A stretch of 64,000 nt of DNA from Neobacillus sp. YX16 (GCF_030123505.1 NZ_CP126115.1:2432001-2496000), one strand, 5' to 3'. Numbered from the stretch's first letter, positions 52,245 through 60,330 are shown. The notes: generated by a model from the sequence alone, not told the origin. Program-made: numbers and translations.

Positions 52245-53639
52245 ATGAAAAATTATGAAGTTGTAGTTATTGGTGGTGGACCTGGAGGATATGTTGCTGC
52301 AGAAGAAGCAGCCAAATATAGTCAATCAGTTGCCATTATTGAAAATAAATATCTCGGTGGTACATGTTTAAATACAGGTTGTATCCCTTCTAAAACACTT
52401 CTTAGACATTCTGAAGTGATTGAATTAATGGAAAAGGCGAAAAGATGGGGTATTGAATACGAAAACTTTACAATTTCATTTGAGAAAATGATGAAACGTA
52501 AAACAAAGGTTGTCGAAAGCTTACGTAAAGGCGTAGAGTCCCTATTAAACCAAGCGAATGTCGACATCTATAATGGAACGGCAGTCGTACATACAAATAA
52601 ACAAATCACAATTGAAAATCCAAATGGGTCTGAGACGATTTCAGCGGATCGTGTTATTATTGCGACAGGCTCTCGACCTGCAGTGCCTTCGATAAAGGGT
52701 CTTGATAATGTCACATATCATACTAGTGATACCATTTTTGATATGGAGTCCCTTCCATCCTCACTTGTAATTGTTGGTGGGGGAGTCATTGGACTTGAAT
52801 TTGCTTGTATTTTTTCAGCATTAAACGTTGAGGTTACGATTATCGAAATGGCAGATGGTCTAATTCCAGGCGAAGATGAAGAAGTAGCCGCTTTAATTTC
52901 AAAGGAATTGAAAAAGAAAAAGGTTAACATTTTAACATCTTCTGGAGTTAATGAAATTTCCGAGGGTGATAATGGAAAGCTCATTCGTGTCAAACTAAGT
53001 AGTGGAGAGCATATTTCAATTCAAGCTGACCAGGTTTTAATCGCTTCTGGCCGAAAACCAAATATTTCTGCTGTTTCTGAGTTGAACCTTACCATGAATG
53101 GTCCGTTTATCGCAGTAAACAAGCAAATGAAAACAAGCTTTCCAAATGTTTTTGCAGTAGGTGATGTCATTGGTGGCTGGCAATTGGCACATGTCGCAAG
53201 TGCTGAAGGCATTGTGGCAGCCTCAAATGCTTGTGAGATATTTAAAGAAGTAAATTATAAGGCTGTCCCTCGTTGTATTTATTCTTCACCAGAAATTGCA
53301 AGTGTGGGTTTAACCGAGAACGAAGCACAAGCAAGTGGTTTACCAATCCGCGTTGAAAAATTCCCATTATCAGCAAGTGGAAAGGCAATGGCCATGGACG
53401 AACGGATTGGGTTCATTAAATTAATTGTAGAGGAAACATATGGGGAAATCCTAGGTGTTGTTATGGTAGGTCCTCATGTAACAGAAATAGTAACTGAGGC
53501 TTCTTCATTTATCCTTCTAGAAGGAACCGTAAATGAACTAGCAGAATTAATCCACCCACACCCAACTCTATCAGAAGGGATATGGGAAGCAGCAAGGGCT
53601 TGGTTACATAAAAAGAATACACTTGTAAATTTGAAGTAA
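52245..53639 (+). CDS. lpdA: E3 dihydrolipoamide dehydrogenase
   Basis: 464 residues. FAD loop GGGPGGYVAAEEAA is at the N-terminus, and the redox disulfide is GGTCLNTGCIPSKTLL (Cys about 40 and 45). The NAD loop is VGGGVIGLEFA. The C-terminal catalytic His-Glu pair is HPHPTLSEGIWEAA. There is no lipoyl domain. It reoxidises the E2 lipoyl group and is the last gene before the operon terminator. Confidence 0.93.
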   Translation: MKNYEVVVIGGGPGGYVAAEEAAKYSQSVAIIENKYLGGTCLNTGCIPSKTLLRHSEVIELMEKAKRWGIEYENFTISFEKMMKRKTKVVESLRKGVESLLNQANVDIYNGTAVVHTNKQITIENPNGSETISADRVIIATGSRPAVPSIKGLDNVTYHTSDTIFDMESLPSSLVIVGGGVIGLEFACIFSALNVEVTIIEMADGLIPGEDEEVAALISKELKKKKVNILTSSGVNEISEGDNGKLIRVKLSSGEHISIQADQVLIASGRKPNISAVSELNLTMNGPFIAVNKQMKTSFPNVFAVGDVIGGWQLAHVASAEGIVAASNACEIFKEVNYKAVPRCIYSSPEIASVGLTENEAQASGLPIRVEKFPLSASGKAMAMDERIGFIKLIVEETYGEILGVVMVGPHVTEIVTEASSFILLEGTVNELAELIHPHPTLSEGIWEAARAWLHKKNTLVNLK

Positions 53640-53643
53640 AAGG

Positions 53644-53693
53644 TAAGGCAGACAGCTTGTTCAACAAAGAACAAGCATGTTAGCCTTTTTTTA
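53644..53693 (+). terminator. Intrinsic terminator of operon 4
   Basis: GCTTGTTC / GAACAAGC with a 6-base loop, extended by AAGGC...GCCTT with small bulges and followed by a run of T. Confidence 0.8.
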
Positions 53694-53804
53694 GTTTTTG
53701 AATTTTGTTATTATTATGATAAAGGTTTCCATAATGTAACAATACATATATTTCTAATTTTATATTTTCGTTTGTGAGAACTTTACTAGAAAAGGTTGGT
53801 TGAT

Positions 53805-55430
53805 ATGAAGAGAACAGAGTTTACTTACAAGGAATTATATAATAAGTGGGAGAAGTTTATTAATGGTGGAAAGGATGTTACCCTATTAAGGAAGGAGGTT
53901 GCAGACTCTTGGATTCGATGTCGAAATAATAATGTAAATCCTTTTAAGAAGCCATTAGTACTATCAGAAGCTGAAATTAATAAACTACTAAAAGAAAATC
54001 AGTTTTTAATTAATATCGTTGCCCCTTTTATCAAGCTCATTACGGAGCTAACGAAGGAAACAAATTTTATTTTTGTCCTAACTGACTCTAAAGGAAACGT
54101 ATTAGATCTTAGAGGTGGAAGAGAGGCTTTAAATCTAGCAGTAAAAAATAATTTTGTGGTGGGAGCTAACCGGGCTGAAAGCGCTGGAACGAATGCTATT
54201 AGTTTAGCTATTACAACTGGAAAGCCTTTTCAATTAGCTGGCCCAGAGCATTACAATGTAAACTTCCATCAATGGACATGTGCATCAGCACCCATTCACG
54301 ATATTTTTGGTAATTTGATTGGAGTGCTGACACTTTCTGGTCATTTTTCATTAAAGCATACCCATACATTAGGGATGGTTATTTCGTTAGCTAGAGCAAT
54401 CGAAAAGGAACTAGCCTATAAAGAAAAAATCTATGGAAAAGAAAAAAATCAGCGTAAGTCCTCTACAAATCTTTTTTCGTTTAACGATATCATCGGAAAA
54501 AGTGATGCCATCCAGCATGCCATTGAAATGGGGAAAATCGTTTCCAAAACTCAAACAAGAGTGGTCGTAGAAGGTGAAAGTGGGACAGGTAAAGAATTGA
54601 TTGTACAAGCGATTCATAATGAAAGCGAACGGGTAAATGGTCCGTTTATTGCGATCAATTGTGGGGCCGTACCTGAACAGTTAATAGAAAGTGAATTGTT
54701 TGGCTATGAGGATGGTGCTTTTACTGGAGCCAAAAAGGGTGGGAAACCGGGAAAGTTTGAATTGGCAAATGGTGGAACCATCTTCTTAGATGAGATTAAT
54801 AGTATGTCAAAAGATATGCAAGTAAAATTACTTCGTGTCCTGCAGCAAAATGAAATTAGCCGAGTTGGGGGAAGTGAACCAATTCCTATTGATGTAAGAG
54901 TAATGGCTGCATCGAACCAACGGCTTGAAGAATTAGTGGAGAAAAAAGAATTTAGAGAGGATCTATATTATCGATTAGGGATTATTACGATTCATATTCC
55001 ACCACTTCGAAAACGACCTGAGGATATTCCGGATTTATTCGAATATCTCTTAAATAAGATTGCGGAAAAATTAGGTGTGAAAGTCCCTGAATATGATCGT
55101 TCGATTTTCATTTATTTAAAATCCTACCACTGGCCAGGGAATATAAGAGAATTGGAGAATAATATTGAAAGTGCCATTGTGTTATCACAAGGACAAAAAA
55201 TAAATCTGGAACACTTTCCTAAAAAAATTATCGACCATTTATTTGTAAATACAAATAAAGATGACATCACAACATTAGAAAACATGGAAAAAGAATCAAT
55301 AAAAAAAGCACTCGATGTCTTTGAAGGAAACATCACAAAAGTCTCAAAGGTATTAGGAATAACGAGAAAAACACTATACAAAAAAATTAAAGATTATAAC
55401 ATAGAACAGCAAGAACAAATAGAAGTTTGA
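53805..55430 (+). CDS. acoR: AcoR-like sigma-54-dependent activator
   Basis: 541 residues from ATG 53805. The N-terminal part (about 1-200) has the AcoR-type sensor, with ANRAESAGTNAISLAITTGKPFQLAGPEHYN as in GAF-containing activators of acetoin operons. The AAA+ domain has GESGTGKE, the sigma-54 loop GAFTGA, and GTIFLDEINSM. The C-terminal Fis-like helix-turn-helix contains VSKVLGITRKTLYKKIKDYN. It lies just after the E1/E2/E3 genes with its own upstream region. It probably activates promoter 3 and/or 4. Confidence 0.9.
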   Translation: MKRTEFTYKELYNKWEKFINGGKDVTLLRKEVADSWIRCRNNNVNPFKKPLVLSEAEINKLLKENQFLINIVAPFIKLITELTKETNFIFVLTDSKGNVLDLRGGREALNLAVKNNFVVGANRAESAGTNAISLAITTGKPFQLAGPEHYNVNFHQWTCASAPIHDIFGNLIGVLTLSGHFSLKHTHTLGMVISLARAIEKELAYKEKIYGKEKNQRKSSTNLFSFNDIIGKSDAIQHAIEMGKIVSKTQTRVVVEGESGTGKELIVQAIHNESERVNGPFIAINCGAVPEQLIESELFGYEDGAFTGAKKGGKPGKFELANGGTIFLDEINSMSKDMQVKLLRVLQQNEISRVGGSEPIPIDVRVMAASNQRLEELVEKKEFREDLYYRLGIITIHIPPLRKRPEDIPDLFEYLLNKIAEKLGVKVPEYDRSIFIYLKSYHWPGNIRELENNIESAIVLSQGQKINLEHFPKKIIDHLFVNTNKDDITTLENMEKESIKKALDVFEGNITKVSKVLGITRKTLYKKIKDYNIEQQEQIEV

Positions 55431-55437
55431 TAGAAAA

Positions 55438-55664
55438 GGGGCCTGACCTCAATGTCATAAAGATAACTTTACAAAAAATAACACTTTTTTTTCCATAAAA
55501 AATCACCACTTCTCGAAAGTTATACCAAAAACTGGTATTCAAGTCGAATATTATGGTGATTTTGAAAAGTCAATAGGGTTTTTGTGCCTTTTCTGACTAT
55601 TTTTTGACACTTTTAATAATTCTCATTTTGTGGGATTTAATTGATGACATTAGGGTCAGGCCCC
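55438..55664. mobile_element. MITE-like element with 21-bp terminal inverted repeats
   Basis: The ends, 55438-55458 (starting GGGGCCTGACC) and 55644-55664 (ending GGTCAGGCCCC), are inverted repeats with two mismatched pairs. Nested inside are AAAATCACCA...TGGTGATTTT and ATACCA-N5-TGGTAT, so the whole 227-bp AT-rich interior can fold back. It has no ORF. It separates the AcoR-like gene from the convergent GntR gene. A bidirectional terminator-like role is also possible. Confidence 0.6.
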
Positions 55665-55670
55665 ACGCTC

Positions 55671-56378
55671 TTACTCCTTCATCCAAAATAAGTAATTTAA
55701 TTTTTTTTGAACGCTATCTAAGTGCATGGTTGTGAGAACCTTTGCTAGCTTTGGTTTTCCTTCCTTAATTGCATTGAAGATATCCTCGTGTTCTTTGTAT
55801 ACGGATTGTCTTTTTCCAATCAACCCAATATTTTGTTTAAGTGTGAGAGAGAGTGCTTCTTGGTACCATTCTGATAAATCATCTAATACTTTAATCATGA
55901 AGGGATTATGTGTAGCTTGGATCAACGCTTTATGGAATTGGAAATCTTCCTCCTGCCCTGGTAAATCAGGTGATGATAATGTCGATTTAATACTATCTAA
56001 TGCCTTTTGTAGCTCTGTCAGGTCTTCCTCTGTTTTCCTCTCCGCAGCTAAATAGGCTGCTTCCGATTCTAATGTAAATCGTAATTCCAATAAATATTTG
56101 ATTCTCATATACTCTTCAGTGTCTAATTCAAAGGTCGTAATTAAAAAAGTTAAATCAATATCCTCTAAAAAATGTCCTCCACCCTTAAGCGAAGAGATCA
56201 CTCCATAAGATTTTAAAACACCTAATGCTTCCCGAACCGTTGAACGTCCCACATTATACGTTCTTGCCAATTCCATTTCAGAAGGGAGTCTGGATTGGCG
56301 TGAGTATACACCATCCTGAATTTTTGTAATGATGTCCTTAATAATGATTTGGGATAACTTCTTCTTATCATTTTTCAT
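55671..56378 (-). CDS. FadR-type GntR family regulator
   Basis: 235 residues. The winged helix is at about 8-72 (DGVYSRQSRLPSEMELARTYNVGRSTVREAL) and an FCD ligand-binding domain is at about 85-230. AAAGGATAAAA precedes the ATG. It is divergent from the L-2-hydroxyglutarate oxidase gene. The TTGT-N3-ACAA motifs in the shared control region match the FadR-family operator pattern, so it probably controls both genes in response to an organic acid, perhaps 2-hydroxyglutarate. The ligand is inferred from neighbourhood only. Confidence 0.9.
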   Translation of the reverse strand: MKNDKKKLSQIIIKDIITKIQDGVYSRQSRLPSEMELARTYNVGRSTVREALGVLKSYGVISSLKGGGHFLEDIDLTFLITTFELDTEEYMRIKYLLELRFTLESEAAYLAAERKTEEDLTELQKALDSIKSTLSSPDLPGQEEDFQFHKALIQATHNPFMIKVLDDLSEWYQEALSLTLKQNIGLIGKRQSVYKEHEDIFNAIKEGKPKLAKVLTTMHLDSVQKKLNYLFWMKE

Positions 56379-56397
56379 ATCTTTTATCCTTTAAAAT

Positions 56398-56408
56398 TTG
56401 TCATACAG
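56398..56408. promoter_or_regulatory. Putative GntR operator, regulator-proximal
   Basis: TTGTCATACAG, differing from the palindrome TTGT-CAT-ACAA in one base. It is 20 bases upstream of the regulator's start codon. Confidence 0.5.
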
Positions 56409-56503
56409 ATTTTATTGTTTTTATTGAAAAATACAATGAAATATCTTAAAATTATCAATATAATCATAAACAACAAGAATAATTTTGTCAATTATTAATA
56501 AAG

Positions 56504-56514
56504 TTGTCATACAA
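56504..56514. promoter_or_regulatory. Putative GntR operator, lhgO-proximal
   Basis: TTGTCATACAA, a perfect TTGT-N3-ACAA palindrome 22 bases before the lhgO start. A further TTGTCA at 56485 could be a -35 box or a partial site, so binding here would block lhgO transcription. Confidence 0.55.
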
Positions 56515-56536
56515 ATTGGATGTTGGGGGAATGGAA

Positions 56537-57736
56537 ATGGTCTATGATTACATGATTGTAGGTGGAGGGATTGTTGGACTTTCAACGGGATATGCACTAA
56601 TTAAGAAGCATCCGCGTGCAAAAGTACTTATAGTAGAAAAAGAGCCTAGCCTGGCTGCACATCAAACGGGTAGAAATAGTGGGGTTATACACTCAGGTAT
56701 CTATTATAAACCAGGAAGTTTAAAAGCTCGTTTTGCCAGAGAGGGTGGAAAAAAGTTAATTGAGTATTGTGAAAAGAACTCCATTCATTATGATATTTGT
56801 GGAAAATTAATCGTTGCTACAGAAGAAACTGAATTAGTAGAATTAGAGAAACTTTATAAACGAGGTTTAGAGAATGGTCTACCGGTTGAAATGGTTAATT
56901 ACGATGAGATGAAGGAAATCGAACCAAATGTAAATGGGATTTCTGCAATAAAGGTACCAATGGCAGGGATTGTTAACTATAAGCAAGTATCAGAATCCTA
57001 TGCAAAGGATTATCTGGAAAATGGTGGAGAGCTTAAGCTGAATACGAAGGTTGTCGATATTAGAGAAAAAGATGATGAAATTGAAGTTGTTACAGATCAT
57101 GGTGTATTTCGCACGAAATATTTTATCAACTGTGCTGGGCTTTTTAGCGATCGAATAACAAAGATGGCTGGTGTGGACCCTAAAATGAAGATTGTTCCTT
57201 TTAGAGGTGAGTATTATAAGCTAAAAGAGTCAAAGTCTCATTTAGTAAATAACTTAATTTATCCAGTACCAGATCCACAATTTCCGTTCCTAGGTGTCCA
57301 CATAACGAGAATGATAAATGGTGAAATTCATGTTGGTCCAAATGCGGTATTAGCTTTTAAACGAGAAGGGTATAAAAAGACAGACTTAAATGTGAACGAT
57401 CTCCTTGAAATATTATCATATCCTGCATTTTGGAAGATTGCGAAACAGTATTTAAAGTATGGCTTAGGGGAGATGCATCGCTCTGTTAGTAAGCAAAAGT
57501 TCCTTGAATCGTTGCAAAGACTCGTACCTGCGATTGCGAAAGAGGATCTCGTCACAACTGAGGCGGGAGTGCGTGCTCAAGCGTTAACAATTGATGGTAA
57601 GCTAGTAGATGATTTTATGATTATAAAAAGCAAGCGATCCATTCATGTTTGTAATGCTCCATCACCTGCAGCCACTGCATCCATGGCTATCGGTGAAGAA
57701 ATCGTTACTTATATTGATTCATTGTTAGTTGTATAG
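56537..57736 (+). CDS. lhgO: L-2-hydroxyglutarate oxidase
   Basis: 399 residues from ATG 56537, with GGGGGA six bases upstream; in-frame codons further upstream fall within the operator. It is an FAD-dependent DAO-family enzyme that oxidises L-2-hydroxyglutarate to 2-oxoglutarate. The FAD loop IVGGGIVGLSTGYAL is near the N-terminus. HQTGRNSGVIHSGIYYKPGSLKA is the LhgO/YgaF signature. The C-terminal EAGVRAQA and HVCNAPSPAATASMAIG also fit. In E. coli it follows csiD in glutarate catabolism; no csiD-like gene is present here. It is a single-gene unit with a strong terminator. Confidence 0.9.
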   Translation: MVYDYMIVGGGIVGLSTGYALIKKHPRAKVLIVEKEPSLAAHQTGRNSGVIHSGIYYKPGSLKARFAREGGKKLIEYCEKNSIHYDICGKLIVATEETELVELEKLYKRGLENGLPVEMVNYDEMKEIEPNVNGISAIKVPMAGIVNYKQVSESYAKDYLENGGELKLNTKVVDIREKDDEIEVVTDHGVFRTKYFINCAGLFSDRITKMAGVDPKMKIVPFRGEYYKLKESKSHLVNNLIYPVPDPQFPFLGVHITRMINGEIHVGPNAVLAFKREGYKKTDLNVNDLLEILSYPAFWKIAKQYLKYGLGEMHRSVSKQKFLESLQRLVPAIAKEDLVTTEAGVRAQALTIDGKLVDDFMIIKSKRSIHVCNAPSPAATASMAIGEEIVTYIDSLLVV

Positions 57737-57742
57737 AATAAA

Positions 57743-57782
57743 GGAAGGGGTTGTTCCGCAATGTTGGAACAACCCCTTCTTA
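57743..57782 (+). terminator. Intrinsic terminator of lhgO
   Basis: AAGGGGTTGTTCC / GGAACAACCCCTT perfect 13-bp stem with an 8-base loop, followed by CTTAAAT. Confidence 0.85.
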
Positions 57783-57807
57783 AATAAATCTATTTTAATG
57801 TAAATAA

Positions 57808-57925
57808 GGGAAAAAAGACGCCTGCATATAGCAGGCGTCTTTGCGTATTGAGGCGAAAAACCACACTCCACATAGTGCGCTCCAAAAAGGAATGTTTCTC
57901 GACTTACACAACTCAGCTCATCGCT
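57808..57925 (-). ncRNA. Candidate small RNA (minus strand)
   Basis: On the minus strand an extended -10 (TGGTATATT, box at 57931-57936) lies 18 bases from TTGTAT (57955-57960). About 115 bases downstream a strong terminator follows, AAGACGCCTGC / GCAGGCGTCTT with TTTTTT. The interval also holds GCGCACTATGTGGAGTGTGG, which can form a second stem. An open frame of 76 codons on this strand lacks a ribosome site and reads through the terminator. I do not recognise a known RNA family. Confidence 0.45.
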
Positions 57926-57986
57926 CAATAAATATACCACAGTGGAAGGGGACAATACAACTGGAAATATTTTTAAAACAAATGAC

Positions 57987-58015
57987 TTGATTATTGATAC
58001 ATATTCCTATATATT
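57987..58015 (+). promoter_or_regulatory. Sigma-A promoter of sulP
   Basis: TTGATT (57987) and TATATT (58010) with a 17-base spacer. The -10 region overlaps an AT-rich imperfect palindrome (58011-58030, ATATTC...CAGATAT) that could be an ArsR operator. Confidence 0.5.
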
Positions 58016-58058
58016 CAAATAATCAGATATACAAATTTAAAAGATAAGAAGGGTTCAT

Positions 58059-59807
58059 ATGTTTAGTGACAAAAGATTCCATCAATATTCCTTAAGTAAT
58101 GTACCAAAGGATGTCCTATCAGGACTCATTGTCGGTGTAATTGCCATACCTCTTGGGATGGCCTTCGCGATTGCTTCAGGGGTGAAGCCGGAATATGGAA
58201 TCTACACAACAATTGTTGCCGGAATCCTCATTTCCCTTTTTGGAGGCTCGAAGTACCAAATCGGCGGTCCAACTGGTGCGTTTATTCCGATTTTATTTGG
58301 AATCGTCATGACGTACGGATACGAAAATTTGTTAATAGCAGGATTTTTAGCCGGGATCATGCTGGTTTTAATGGGAATTTTCAAAATGGGATCATTAATA
58401 AAATTTATCCCAAGACCTGTAACCATTGGATTTACAACGGGGATTGCGATTACCATTTTTACCGGACAAATTGCTAGTTTCCTAGGGTTGACGGGGATTA
58501 AGAAACACGAAGAATTTATCAACAATCTAAACGAACTTATCATTAACATTGATACTATTAACCTTTTGAGCATCCTAACAGCTGTCATATGTTTAGCAAC
58601 CATTATACTGACACCTATGATTGCCCCTAAGGTCCCAGGACCACTGATTGGATTAGTTGTTTCAACTATGATTGCAACCTTGCTTTATCCAGGGCAAGTA
58701 GCAACGATTGGCAGTGCATATGGACAAATTCCAAGTTCATTGCCACAACTCCAAAAACCTAATTTGAGCTTTGAAATGATTATTACTCTATTAAAACCAG
58801 CATTTATCATTGCGATGCTCGGCGGGATTGAATCCTTACTTTCAGCCGTTGTGGCAGACGGGATGACGAATAGTAAGCATAACAGCAACAAGGAACTAAT
58901 TGGTCAAGGGATTGCCAATATGGTTACACCACTTTTTGGAGGAATACCGGCAACAGGGGCTATTGCCAGGACAGCTACGAATATTAAAAATGGGGCTGTT
59001 TCCCCATTATCAGGGATTATTCACGGGATTGTAGTATTACTTGTATTAATGTTTTTCGCTCCATTTGCATCCTATATTCCGCTGGCAAGCATGGCACCTA
59101 TTCTAATGGTTGTTGCCTGGAATATGAGTGAACGCAAAGTATTTGCACATATATTAAAAACAAAGTCTACTGATTCGCTTGTCTTAGTCGTAACCTTTTT
59201 GTTAACGGTTTTTGTTAATTTGACAACGGCGGTTGAAGTCGGTTTAGTCATGGCTGCAGTTCTATTTACAATGAGAATGAGCAATCTGATGACCACTGCA
59301 AAGGCATTGCCAAACCTTGAGCATAAACATGCAAAGGTCGAGTCTCAAATCGTATCTGATACGCATGATTGCCCTCAAGTAAGTATTTATAATGTAGAGG
59401 GTCCATTATTCTTTGGAGCTGCGCAAACCTTTGAAACATCGATTATGAATACGATAAACTATCGTCCTAAAATTCTTTTATTACGGATGAGCAGGGTGCC
59501 ATTTATGGATACAACGGGTGAGGCCAATTTGGCTAGTATTGTGTCCCATTTTTCAAAAAATGGTATAGTGATTATATCGGGAATAAAGGAACAGCCCAAA
59601 AATGTTTTGAAAAGTACGGGCTTATATGATGTGATTGGTCAAGAGCATTTCTTTGAACACACAGGTGACGCCATTCAATTTGCATTATCTGAACTGGATC
59701 GCAATAAATGTCTTGGCTGTAAACACTTCGCATTTAAAGAGTGTAAGAAGCTTTCGGCACAAGAAGTAATGGAAAGCAGTAAACAGAAGCTCTCGGCTAC
59801 TTACTAG
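58059..59807 (+). CDS. SulP family anion transporter with STAS domain
   Basis: 582 residues. About twelve to fourteen membrane segments (residues 15-410) start with DVLSGLIVGVIAIPLGMAFAIASGVKPEYGIYT, the SulP signature, with GGPTGAFIPI close behind. A C-terminal STAS domain spans about 440-545 (GPLFFGAAQTFE and MSRVPFMDTTGEANL). An unusual tail carries CLGCKHFAFKEC, three Cys and a His that could bind metal or sense thiols. The substrate may be sulfate, bicarbonate or another anion. It is cotranscribed with the ArsR gene 15 bases on. Confidence 0.88.
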   Translation: MFSDKRFHQYSLSNVPKDVLSGLIVGVIAIPLGMAFAIASGVKPEYGIYTTIVAGILISLFGGSKYQIGGPTGAFIPILFGIVMTYGYENLLIAGFLAGIMLVLMGIFKMGSLIKFIPRPVTIGFTTGIAITIFTGQIASFLGLTGIKKHEEFINNLNELIINIDTINLLSILTAVICLATIILTPMIAPKVPGPLIGLVVSTMIATLLYPGQVATIGSAYGQIPSSLPQLQKPNLSFEMIITLLKPAFIIAMLGGIESLLSAVVADGMTNSKHNSNKELIGQGIANMVTPLFGGIPATGAIARTATNIKNGAVSPLSGIIHGIVVLLVLMFFAPFASYIPLASMAPILMVVAWNMSERKVFAHILKTKSTDSLVLVVTFLLTVFVNLTTAVEVGLVMAAVLFTMRMSNLMTTAKALPNLEHKHAKVESQIVSDTHDCPQVSIYNVEGPLFFGAAQTFETSIMNTINYRPKILLLRMSRVPFMDTTGEANLASIVSHFSKNGIVIISGIKEQPKNVLKSTGLYDVIGQEHFFEHTGDAIQFALSELDRNKCLGCKHFAFKECKKLSAQEVMESSKQKLSATY

Positions 59808-59822
59808 AACGGGATTAAGGAC

Positions 59823-60164
59823 GTGAATGGATTGAATCTTGAAATGCAGCAATTTAAGGCGGAATTTTTCAAAGCTCTTGCACATCCTCTGAGAATCCGC
59901 ATATTGGAGCTGCTAGCTGAAGGGGATAAGAATGTAAATGAAATTCAAACCCTTGTTGGCAGTGAGGGATCTGCTGTTTCACAGCAGTTAACGATTTTAA
60001 GAGCGAAGAATATTGTCTCGGGAACAAAAGAAGGAAATAAAGTCATTTATACGCTTAAAGATCCAATGATTGTTGAACTGCTAGCCGTTGCTCGACAAAT
60101 TTTTAACAATCATCTTGTGGACGCGATTACGATATTAGATAAGTTCAGAGACGAGGGTCAATAA
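59823..60164 (+). CDS. ArsR family transcriptional regulator
   Basis: About 113 residues from GTG 59823; TTG 59832 or ATG 59844 may be the true start, since AAGG lies too close to the GTG. The winged helix is ALAHPLRIRILELLAEGDKNVNEIQTLVGSEGSAVSQQLTILRAKNIV, with a C-terminal dimer helix. It contains no cysteine, so it is not a classical thiol-metal sensor. It probably represses sulP and itself. The signal is unknown. Confidence 0.87.
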   Translation: MNGLNLEMQQFKAEFFKALAHPLRIRILELLAEGDKNVNEIQTLVGSEGSAVSQQLTILRAKNIVSGTKEGNKVIYTLKDPMIVELLAVARQIFNNHLVDAITILDKFRDEGQ

Positions 60165-60330
60165 CCCACCACTTACCTAACGGTTGAAGTGGGGGCTTGT
60201 AAAAAGCCCTTATTGACTACCCTCAGTCTCTTGCAGACTACGTTGGAAAGGTCATGACACCCTCGGATGCCCCTCAAGTAACCATGCCGAAGAATTAATT
60301 TTCCTCGGTTATTTTTATGTTTAACCCTAG
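60165..60330. mobile_element. Structured fragment resembling an IS200/IS605-type (TnpB) end
   Basis: A run of small hairpins: CCACTT...AAGTGG, GGGCTT-GTAAA-AAGCCC, AGTCT-CTTGC-AGACT and CCGA...TCGG. The wording (GGTTGAAGTGGGGGCTTG, then GCAGACTACGTTGGAAAGGTCATG) is familiar to me from DNA next to IS605/IS1341-type tnpB genes, where the omega RNA and right end lie. No transposase ORF is present here, so it would be a solo end or relic. An unrelated structured RNA is the alternative. Confidence 0.35.

Noticed and set aside
48883..53639. Plain acetoin catabolism operon as the full explanation
   Set aside because: The E1/E2/E3 and AcoR-like genes fit, but they are the tail of a long operon with a Liv transporter, SDRs and separate beta-oxidation operons that acetoin use does not require.
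57725..57955. Minus-strand ORF of 76 codons after lhgO
   Set aside because: It reads through two strong hairpins and its start lies upstream of the predicted transcript start. An RNA gene explains the region better.
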